A stretch of 64,000 bases of DNA from Collibacillus ludicampi (GTDB lineage: Bacteria; Bacillota; Bacilli; Tumebacillales; BOQE01): the NCBI RefSeq assembly GCF_023705585.1, contig NZ_BOQE01000001.1:62001-126000 (forward strand), read 5' to 3'. The translations under genes were made by a program, and so were the position numbers. Below, one piece after another: positions 1 to 6,147 of this stretch. Within the stretch, counting starts at the first letter, position 1; every line of letters starts with the position of its first letter. The notes below the pieces were generated by a model that did not search any database, was not told the origin of the DNA, and saw nothing but the letters and a program-made list of their open reading frames with translations.

Positions 1-99
1 GACGAAATCCCAGCCAACGCAAGCGCAATTTTGATTGATAAAGTGATTACTTACGTCGCCTTGGCTTTCATAAAAAGCGCCTATTCCATATACAGCCAT
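1..99 (-). CDS. Partial hypothetical protein (N-terminus only), accessory element
   Basis: Thirty-three codons on the minus strand run off the left edge without a stop. The start ATG has a purine-rich GGAAGGA about 8 bases upstream. The protein begins MAVYGIGAFYES and goes on with a cysteine-containing stretch ending CVGWDF. From memory this opening resembles short proteins that start with a Y-G-I-G-A-Y/F-Y pattern and are found on phages and mobile elements; I cannot name a function. The opposite strand is also open across this span but has no initiator in view. Confidence 0.5.
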   Translation of the reverse strand, partial: MAVYGIGAFYESQGDVSNHFINQNCACVGWDFV

Positions 100-292
100 A
101 AAATCATTCCTTCCATTGAAATTATGAGTTTATTATAATAATTACGATTTGCATTGACAATGTTCACCAATTTATCACTTGTCCATTTGCTAGGGCGTGT
201 GTCGAAGGTATTACCATGTTGGGAATACCTGTACGTGAAGTAGATGCGAAAGTTTCTGCGCAACCGTCCGAGCGGGCGGCGAACTTAGACTT

Positions 293-581
293 TTGGACAG
301 TTTTGTCCAACCTCACTCCACATTGGGCTTCGTACTTCACGCCCCCCTATCCACTACACACAATCCTATTACGCCAGCGTAACGTGTCATCTCCTATAAT
401 CCGCGCTACATCAACGATCAACGTATGCGTGTATTCTTTTACTCAATGATGAGTAAAACTCTCCTCCTTCAAGAAGGAGACTTTCTCCTATTCTCGTTCA
501 ATTGGACACTCAATCACGAAATCCCAATAGTGACGCGGTTTTTCGGGTTTTGCGCTTCGTTAAATGTCCAACGATGTCCAA
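293..581. promoter_or_regulatory. Cluster of five TTGGACA / TGTCCAA motifs
   Basis: TTGGACA at 293-299 and its inverse TGTCCAA at 304-310 form an inverted repeat with a 4-base spacer. TTGGACA recurs at 502-508, and TGTCCAA occurs twice in direct orientation at 565-571 and 575-581, ten bases apart. The stretch 100-917 otherwise holds no supportable gene. The spacing suggests sites for a dimeric DNA-binding protein, possibly one encoded on the element; which protein is unknown. Confidence 0.4.
464..479 (+). terminator. Weak hairpin, possible terminator
   Basis: Six-base stem CTCCTT/AAGGAG with a CAAG loop, followed by the T-rich stretch CTTTCTCC. It is weak and no gene clearly ends just before it. 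Confidence 0.2.
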
Positions 582-744
582 TCATATACTATTAATATAT
601 TAACTATTTACGATGATACACGCTTTATTGATTTGTAGGCGTTGCGTGTATGGGTGTATATGTATTTATATGTAGTACTTTTTTATCATAGTAAAGCATT
701 AAAGTATATCGCATATATTACCATATTGTAACATTCTCTAATGC

Positions 745-813
745 TTACTATATTGTGCATCAGATACTTACTATAGTATACTTTAGATGACTACTATAGT
801 GTGCAACGTATCC
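745..813 (+). repeat. Three iteron-like direct repeats with a 23-bp period
   Basis: Units start at 745, 768 and 791, exactly 23 bases apart, with the shared core YTACTATA followed by K-T-R-T-R-C-W. A weaker copy (TTACCATATTG) starts at 718 and an inverted TATAGTAA lies at 818-825. They sit about 100 bases upstream of a winged-helix protein gene. Direct repeats of about two helical turns next to an initiator gene are typical of iteron origins and of initiator operators. Assignment as an origin is inference. Confidence 0.5.
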
Positions 814-917
814 CTTTTATAGTAATCATAAACTATACTCATACAACTAGACTCATAACTATACGCAATTTACTATTCGTCGCGCTATCGCTCGACGTTG
901 ATAAGGAGTCGTACACA

Positions 918-1349
918 ATGTCGAATAAATCTACGATTGAAGAGTTGAAGAATGAATATGCCGAATGGAAATTTCAATCGCTGGAGCAATCGAATGAGAA
1001 AGCTAACGGTATCGGTTTTGGTGCGATATTCAACGGTTTTGCAAAATACTTACCTGATCTAACGGGCGCAGATTTAAAGGTTTTTATTACATTGTTGTTA
1101 CGTGCTCACAACAATTATGGACACACTACAGTAACCACAGAAACAATAACGGAAGATACAGGATTGAGCAAAAGCGCCGTTGACGGAGCAATTAAACATT
1201 TAACGGAACTTGGTTTGATCAAACGTTTCCGTCGTGGATTGAGTCAATCATCTATCACAATTTTACGTCCATATGATCCATCGTGGGATCGATTGAAAAA
1301 GAAAACCAATCCACCAGCAGAAATCGAAAACGATGATGAAATAAATTAA
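918..1349 (+). CDS. Winged helix-turn-helix protein, Rep/DnaD-like DNA-binding protein
   Basis: A 143-residue protein. The ATG at 918 is preceded by AAGGAG at good spacing; an open frame extends further upstream but lacks a ribosome site and runs into the repeat array. Residues about 45-115 read as a winged helix: a helical L-T-G-A-D-L-K-V-F segment, a recognition segment TEDTGLSKSAVDGAIKHLTE and a short wing. The tail is charged and low in complexity. Domains like this occur in plasmid replication initiators and DnaD-like proteins. Its position behind the 23-bp repeats suggests an initiator or autoregulator. It could also be a plain transcription factor. A terminator follows. Confidence 0.7.
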   Translation: MSNKSTIEELKNEYAEWKFQSLEQSNEKANGIGFGAIFNGFAKYLPDLTGADLKVFITLLLRAHNNYGHTTVTTETITEDTGLSKSAVDGAIKHLTELGLIKRFRRGLSQSSITILRPYDPSWDRLKKKTNPPAEIENDDEIN

Positions 1350-1352
1350 AAA

Positions 1353-1378
1353 GGTGCCATTCAATTGGCACCGGTTTT
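1353..1378 (+). terminator. Rho-independent terminator after the winged-helix gene
   Basis: Stem GGTGCCA/TGGCACC with a 6-base loop, then CGGTTTTCC, starting just after the stop codon at 1349. Confidence 0.7.
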
Positions 1379-1412
1379 CCTCGTTCCCCAAAACAATCAG
1401 CATATATCCCCT

Positions 1413-2423
1413 TTAACTCTTCTCTGATAGCTTCATGATTTCTGCTCTTATAGATTTCTTAACGATATGTTCTAGAACAATGTAAGCACCTTTACATAAT
1501 TTTATTTCATCGTTTAATTCAGAACCATGAATTATCGGGTTTCGGATCGCATACAAGCAGAACATAAAGTTTTGGGCCGTTTTTACTTTATCTACAGATT
1601 GAATGCTTTTCGAAAGCTCATCTGAGATAGGAAAATTATCCCACAGCGTTAGCTTTGAACTTATAAGATTAAATATTATGGTATCTTTCTTCTGCACAAG
1701 TGAGTCGACATAATCTACAATAAATGGATTGCGCGCAAAATTTTTAATAGTTTGTCTTTCTGTCGTCTTTTTGTATAAATTATATATCGCATTTAAAGCT
1801 GTCCATAATAAACGGTATTTAGAAATAACTTCATATATCAGAAACCCATCAGTATGCCCAACTTGCTGCGCTCCTATTAACCAAAAAAAGGAGCGTTGAA
1901 TTGCTGAAATGCGTTCGTGGTTTTTCTGTTGTAGCGTTGCACGATCAAGTTTTATCACGAGATGAATTAGATTCTTACTGAAATCGTTTAAGTCCAATTT
2001 TAATGGATTTTGTGGGTGTTCGCCGCACTTAACTTTCTTTTCTTTAAGAACTTGCACGTCAATATGATTAAGCCCTCTATAAGTAATTAAATTAATTGAA
2101 GGCTCAAAATATGGAAGAAAGGGTAATTTATCTTGGCTAGAGTTTGTTATGGCTAAAGTATTACGAATCATCGGTATTAAATGCGAGTGTATAAAAGTTT
2201 CACCGAGAAATAAATCATCAAGTTGATTTAGTTCTACGGTTACGCTCCCCTTTACATGGGTTTGATTCCGGGTGGGCATAAATTCTATATAATCAAGTTT
2301 TGCATTTTTAAAGTGAATTTGACTTACAATTTCAGGATTCAGATGCCCCTCCATCTCACATCCTGTAACATCAAATGAAAATTCTAAGGTATACGATTTC
2401 ATTGATGATATTCCCTGAGTCAT
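1413..2423 (-). CDS. HEPN-type protein (putative nuclease or toxin)
   Basis: A 336-residue protein with no clear family over its first 280 residues. Near residue 300 it has RNPIIHG, which fits the R-x4-H signature of HEPN RNases and of the Apea-like HEPN branch, within a helical C-terminus. HEPN proteins often act as RNases in toxin-antitoxin, abortive infection and restriction-linked systems. The gene lies about 100 bases downstream of a small XRE-type regulator on the same strand, a common arrangement for such modules. ATG at 2423 overlaps the TGA of a short upstream open frame; ATG at 2402 is an alternative start. Function is inference from one motif and context. Confidence 0.6.
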   Translation of the reverse strand: MTQGISSMKSYTLEFSFDVTGCEMEGHLNPEIVSQIHFKNAKLDYIEFMPTRNQTHVKGSVTVELNQLDDLFLGETFIHSHLIPMIRNTLAITNSSQDKLPFLPYFEPSINLITYRGLNHIDVQVLKEKKVKCGEHPQNPLKLDLNDFSKNLIHLVIKLDRATLQQKNHERISAIQRSFFWLIGAQQVGHTDGFLIYEVISKYRLLWTALNAIYNLYKKTTERQTIKNFARNPFIVDYVDSLVQKKDTIIFNLISSKLTLWDNFPISDELSKSIQSVDKVKTAQNFMFCLYAIRNPIIHGSELNDEIKLCKGAYIVLEHIVKKSIRAEIMKLSEKS

Positions 2424-2524
2424 TTGCTTGTCACCGCTTCCCCTCGATACATTAGCTCTTCAATATCCGTGATAACTAAACTTTTGCCTCCTGGACGAAA
2501 TGATAACGATTGATCGTATTTTCG

Positions 2525-2737
2525 TTAATTTTGTTTTCTAGCTTTTACATGCTGAATCACGTCTTGTATCTCACATTCCAGCACTGTACATATATCATCT
2601 AAGACCTTCATTGATACCGGTTCATCCTTGGCGATCTTAGCAATAGTTGCTGAAGATGCCCCTATCATCCTTTTCAATTCTGTTCGGCTTATCCCCTTTT
2701 TGTGTAATGTTGCGGCCAATGGAGCGTATGAAAACAT
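2525..2737 (-). CDS. Small XRE/YozG-like helix-turn-helix regulator
   Basis: Seventy residues, nearly all one HTH domain: helix 2-turn-recognition helix covers about residues 18-38 (RTELKRMIGASSATIAKIAK), followed by the typical EPVSMKVLDDICTVLECEIQDVI. The start has GAGGGG 8-9 bases upstream. It precedes the HEPN-type gene on the same strand and is divergent from the small-protein genes starting at 2924, so the 2738-2923 gap probably carries both promoters. Likely a repressor of its own operon or the antitoxin of the pair; which of these is not shown by sequence. Confidence 0.75.
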   Translation of the reverse strand: MFSYAPLAATLHKKGISRTELKRMIGASSATIAKIAKDEPVSMKVLDDICTVLECEIQDVIQHVKARKQN

Positions 2738-2923
2738 ATAATCAACCCCTCATTTGTCAATTTCCATCAATACAATATCATAAACATTTAGTTTAACAAA
2801 GTAAACATATGTTCGCAATAATAAACTTTTTGCTTGACTAGCATAATTAACAAGTTGTATCATATGTTTAGAAATCTAAACCAAATGTTTATAAAACTGA
2901 ACGACTTATGGGGGTGTGCGTGG

Positions 2924-3145
2924 ATGATTCGGGTGAACGACGAATGGGTCGGACAAGCAGAACCTAATCTTCGCAGAGACGACAAACTAGATCGATGTGT
3001 GGAGCTTGCATCTATTTTGGTGGACTCGTATAACACATACCTTGAACTAGCCGCTGATTGCGATGACGACGACTCTGTTTTACACGTGAAGAGACTTGTT
3101 GAGCGTATTGCGAAAACCGTAGGTCGCGCGACTACAGCCATATAA
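2924..3145 (+). CDS. Small acidic protein, paralogue 1
   Basis: Seventy-three residues from ATG 2924, which follows a GGGGGTG ribosome site; an in-frame TTG at 2834 would add 30 residues of doubtful quality. It shares a pattern with the next protein: A-[ED]-P-x-L-R-x-D near the start, then E-L-A-x-L/I-x-V, then Y-x-E-L-A-A-D, then K-x-L-V-x-x-I and a C-terminal G. It looks all-helical and is acidic. I do not recognise the family. The tandem arrangement points to a local duplication. Confidence 0.6.
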   Translation: MIRVNDEWVGQAEPNLRRDDKLDRCVELASILVDSYNTYLELAADCDDDDSVLHVKRLVERIAKTVGRATTAI

Positions 3146-3160
3146 GAAGGAGTGGTGATA

Positions 3161-3391
3161 ATGAACATTCACTACAATGACGAGCTGATTCAACCAATTA
3201 GACAAGCCGATCCTGATTTGCGTAACGATACGAGATTGCTTCATTATGCCGAATTGGCCGAACTTTTCGTCCAGACATTTGAGGTGTATTATGAACTCGC
3301 GGCAGATAGAAATGTGTCAGATACTCACATCCAAAACACAAAAAATTTGGTGCGCTTCATTGGTAATATGTTGTCAGGAATTGATATATGA
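3161..3391 (+). CDS. Small acidic protein, paralogue 2
   Basis: Seventy-six residues from ATG 3161, eight bases after AAGGAG; the gene starts 15 bases after its paralogue stops, so the two are probably co-transcribed. Shared residues with the upstream protein include QADPDLRNDTRL against QAEPNLRRDDKL and YYELAAD against YLELAAD. Predicted helical; no known catalytic motif. The TGA overlaps an ATG of the next frame (ATGATGA). Function unknown. Confidence 0.6.
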   Translation: MNIHYNDELIQPIRQADPDLRNDTRLLHYAELAELFVQTFEVYYELAADRNVSDTHIQNTKNLVRFIGNMLSGIDI

Positions 3392-3465
3392 TGAATCATT
3401 GTATTATGCACTATTCCCACCCAAAAAGTTCCCGAATTGATTCAACAACTGAGGTGATTGTCGAT

Positions 3466-3636
3466 ATGAGACAGAAGGAATGTGAGTTTATCATCCTTGT
3501 TGAAAAAAGAGAGACAAAAAACGGTGAACTTTCGCAAGAGACAAAAGAAGCTTTGGAACGTACTTATAACCTGATTACTTACTTATACAACAAATACGGA
3601 CATAAATACTCTCAAACTGGTGTTGAGGATATGTAA
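3466..3636 (+). CDS. Small protein of unknown function, third gene of the cluster
   Basis: Fifty-six residues from ATG 3466, nine bases after GAGGTG. A longer start at 3388 overlaps the previous stop and has a weaker AGGA, and would add 26 residues that look like translated spacer. The protein has a charged beta-like start (ECEFIILVEKRE) and a tyrosine-rich helical end (TYNLITYLYNKYG). It is not clearly homologous to the two genes before it. A terminator follows, so 2924-3636 is probably one short operon. Confidence 0.5.
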   Translation: MRQKECEFIILVEKRETKNGELSQETKEALERTYNLITYLYNKYGHKYSQTGVEDM

Positions 3637-3657
3637 TAATATCATGTAGGCAAAAAC

Positions 3658-3690
3658 AACCACTCGCATACCAAACGTGAGTGGTTTATT
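3658..3690 (+). terminator. Rho-independent terminator of the small-protein operon
   Basis: Stem AACCACTC/GAGTGGTT followed by TATTTG. The terminator at 5022 uses nearly the same stem, suggesting that parts of this element share a common origin. Confidence 0.65.
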
Positions 3691-3834
3691 TGTGGCTCCA
3701 ATAAAGTGTTATTATATAGAAACAACGACAATTTTTTTAAATAACAGAATGAAAAATATTGTATAATATCCATAAGTATCTAACTTATCTGTTTGTTATT
3801 TTATTTCTCTACATATTATAAGGAGATGGTTGCT

Positions 3835-4656
3835 ATGAGAAAATGGGGTAAGGTAGGAACAGGAATCGTCATTACTACAATTGTTATGAGTATGACAGGT
3901 TGCGGGGGAAGTAGCGCAACAACTAGTTCCTCAAATGTTCCAAAAGTTACGGAAACAAATAAGGCTCAATTCTTACAGGATGCGGATAAGTTTAAGGGTG
4001 CTGACGCCACATTGCAAGGCAAAGTGTTTATCGGTACTAAGAATATTGGTGATATGACCGCTTTTCAAATGCAAGTTGATAATCATAATGTCGTCGTAAA
4101 TCTTAACGGACAAAACGCGGATATCAAGGAAAATGACTTTGTAGAAGTAACTGGAAGAGTGCAGGGTGTGATGGAAGGCACTAATGCATTTGGTGCAAAA
4201 ATCTCTGCTCCGGTGATACAGCTTGAATCTGTGAAGAAGATCGATCCTTTAAGTGTATTATCACCGACAATCAAAAGTCTTCAAGTCGATAAAACGTTGG
4301 ATCAGCACGGTCTAAGTTTAACCGTTAATAAAATCGATTTTGCAAAGGATGAACAAAGAGTATATATAACAATCAAGAACGGTACCCAGAATAAAGCTTA
4401 TTTTTTCGTATTTGAAGCTAAAGCAGTTCAGGATGGACAGCAATTAGATTCGAAGATTAGTGATCATGTAATTGATGCCAAAGAAACGTACAAGGAGATT
4501 CCAAGCGATCTGCTGCCAGGCGTATCGGCAAATGGCGTAATAGTGTTTAAAGGACTTTCTCCTGATAAACCATTTAAACTAACTCTCAGCGCACATACCG
4601 ATGATTTCGAAACTAATTTTAATCCGTACACTTTTGATATACCTGTAGCGAAATAA
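3835..4656 (+). CDS. Lipoprotein with OB-fold-like and DUF4352-like regions
   Basis: A 273-residue secreted lipoprotein. ATG 3835 follows AAGGAG by nine bases; upstream in-frame codons overlap the ribosome site. A positively charged start and a hydrophobic core end in the lipobox MSMTGC, so the cysteine near residue 22 should be lipidated. Residues about 40-130 read as an OB-fold-like domain (ADATLQGKVFIG to FVEVTGRVQG). Residues about 150-270 read as an immunoglobulin-like DUF4352-type domain with the tail NFNPYTFDIPV. Cargo of the accessory element; perhaps an envelope or surface-exclusion function, but that is not shown. Confidence 0.7.
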   Translation: MRKWGKVGTGIVITTIVMSMTGCGGSSATTSSSNVPKVTETNKAQFLQDADKFKGADATLQGKVFIGTKNIGDMTAFQMQVDNHNVVVNLNGQNADIKENDFVEVTGRVQGVMEGTNAFGAKISAPVIQLESVKKIDPLSVLSPTIKSLQVDKTLDQHGLSLTVNKIDFAKDEQRVYITIKNGTQNKAYFFVFEAKAVQDGQQLDSKISDHVIDAKETYKEIPSDLLPGVSANGVIVFKGLSPDKPFKLTLSAHTDDFETNFNPYTFDIPVAK

Positions 4657-4661
4657 AAAAC

Positions 4662-4690
4662 AAACCACGTCACATTCGGCGTGGTTTTTA
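4662..4690 (+). terminator. Rho-independent terminator of the lipoprotein gene
   Basis: Stem AAACCACG/CGTGGTTT with a 10-base loop and following T residues, directly after the TAA at 4656. Confidence 0.75.
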
Positions 4691-4812
4691 ATGTTCCCGC
4701 AATGATTGTGTGTTTGTATTTTTATAAATAAACTGTTAAAGTTTTATGCTCCACAAAATTCTCCAACATTTTACAAATTCCGCATGTATCCTAAGTATTA
4801 GGAGGTGAATAT

Positions 4813-5022
4813 ATGAGAACAAAATTATGGGAAAATTATAATCTATTATTCCTTTTCACGAACGATCCTTCGCTAATGCAGAAGATAGAAACAGAATATC
4901 CAGAGTTTAAAGAATTTGCGTTGTACAAAATTAAAGGATTGATTCGTGCTCGCCAATATATTGTTCCGAAACACATGAAGGAAATAGCTGAGCAATTGGT
5001 AAATATCAACGTTATACAATGA
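4813..5022 (+). CDS. Small hypothetical protein (69 aa)
   Basis: Starts at ATG 4813 behind a strong AGGAGGTG and ends in a TGA that forms the foot of a terminator hairpin. The sequence is mixed aromatic and basic (LWENYNLLFLF at the start, KIKGLIRARQY in the middle), predicted helical, with no signal peptide. I do not recognise a family. The strong ribosome site and immediate terminator make it a real single-gene unit. Confidence 0.6.
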   Translation: MRTKLWENYNLLFLFTNDPSLMQKIETEYPEFKEFALYKIKGLIRARQYIVPKHMKEIAEQLVNINVIQ

Positions 5023-5043
5023 CCACTCTCCTGAGTGGTTTTT
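5022..5043 (+). terminator. Rho-independent terminator
   Basis: Stem ACCACTC/GAGTGGT, loop TCCT, then TTTTTG, overlapping the stop codon of the 69-aa gene. Confidence 0.8.
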
Positions 5044-5377
5044 GTTTATTTGTAAATCGGATTACATACTTATTCCGCATTTGTCATTTACACTGTACAC
5101 ATATCACCCTTACCCCATTGCACACTGGGCAACATGTTTCATTCTACCCCCTGCTGCGCGGTCATCACGACTGCGCTTTTTTTACGATAATAGGGCTGTA
5201 AATAGGTGTTAAACAGTAGAGACACGCATTTATAGCGTGCCTCTGATGATGTGAAGAGCGGAGAGAGTTGTTGTTGAACTGTCGTCGCCAAACTTATTGT
5301 AGTTGATGAATGTATAGCCTACATTGACTATCTGTTAAGAATTATTAACTGATAGATGTGAATAACAAATGTTGTGT

Positions 5378-5485
5378 AAAAAAATGGCCGCTCACATATC
5401 ATCGTGAGCGGTTGAATTGTTAAGGAGGTTGAGGCGGGGGCCGTATAGCTGTGCTTACCCGCACTTCCGTCATACCAGATTTAAT
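5378..5485 (-). ncRNA. Candidate small RNA or remnant of a type I toxin-antitoxin locus
   Basis: The gap 5044-5669 has no supportable gene. Within it, the minus strand shows a GC-rich inverted pair (GCGGG/CCCGC) and then a hairpin CCGCTCAC/GTGAGCGG (5388-5411) followed by CCATTTTTTT, a terminator-like 3' end. On the plus strand the hairpin is followed by AAGGAGG and a GAGGCGGGGGCCGTATAGC stretch. From memory this order recalls the 3' regions of holin-like type I toxin loci of Bacilli (TxpA/RatA or BsrG type). No intact toxin frame is visible upstream. Confidence 0.35.
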
Positions 5486-5669
5486 TGTAACAACTAATAA
5501 TTTAATTTATGTTAAACAAATGTGAGTTTTATATTAACTCTTGTATATCTTTCACAATCGTAATAGGCACAATCAACCCACCATCGTAACAGTTTTTGTG
5601 TCGGACATGCATTTCAAAAAGTTTATTCCATATTCTTTAACCAAAAAAACTTTAAGGGAGATGGGGGAT

Positions 5670-6014
5670 ATGGTAACATCCATTACTCTTGTAGGAGGAG
5701 CCATTTTTGGGGTAACAATCTATGGATTGGTTCGTACGTCCATACGATATCGTTTACGACAAGCTCTATTCCAATCCGGTGTATATCATGATCATAGAAA
5801 AAGGACTGGGAAAAATGAGATCAAAGAATGCTCTATTAAATCTATTTTAAAAACTCCCGATGGGTACGATGTAACTTTACTTTTCCCAGTAGGTTTATCA
5901 GTTAAAAAGCTTATCGACAAACTGGATGTAATTGAAATGGCTGTGAACGGAAGGATTGATAAAAATAAAATTACTGTGGATGGAAGATATGTACGGATAT
6001 TAATTGAATATTAA
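5670..6014 (+). CDS. Single-TM protein resembling an ATPase N-terminal module
   Basis: One hundred fourteen residues from ATG 5670, eight bases after AAGGGAG. Residues 1-22 are a likely membrane segment (VTSITLVGGAIFGVTIYG), followed by a basic stretch. Residues about 60-114 have the pattern GYDVTLLFPVGLSVKKL, a helix, then ITVDGRYVRILI. This resembles, from memory, the small alpha/beta domain before the motor of FtsK-like conjugative ATPases. It is convergent with the VirD4-like gene and may supply a membrane-anchoring part in trans. Family assignment is inference; otherwise an unknown membrane protein. Confidence 0.55.
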   Translation: MVTSITLVGGAIFGVTIYGLVRTSIRYRLRQALFQSGVYHDHRKRTGKNEIKECSIKSILKTPDGYDVTLLFPVGLSVKKLIDKLDVIEMAVNGRIDKNKITVDGRYVRILIEY

Positions 6015-6126
6015 ATTAAGTACAATTTTCTTACACGATAACTAATTTCATATAGCATATCGATCACCCTCACCGTATTGTTTTTCCTTCTTTGATATAC
6101 AAGTAAATGTGTTATCGTAAAAAAAA

Positions 6127-6145
6127 GACCCTCCTAAAGAAGGTC
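6127..6145 (-). terminator. Terminator of the ATPase operon
   Basis: On the minus strand, GACCTTC/GAGGGTC (one G-T wobble) followed by eight T residues, just downstream of the ATPase stop codon. Confidence 0.7.
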
Positions 6146-6147
6146 GT

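Noticed and set aside
216-449. 77-codon plus-strand frame near the left end
   Set aside because: Only a weak AAGG before the ATG, no recognisable protein pattern, and it covers the TTGGACA inverted repeat.
5019-5201. 60-codon frame beginning at the end of the 69-aa gene
   Set aside because: Runs through a terminator hairpin and lacks a ribosome site.
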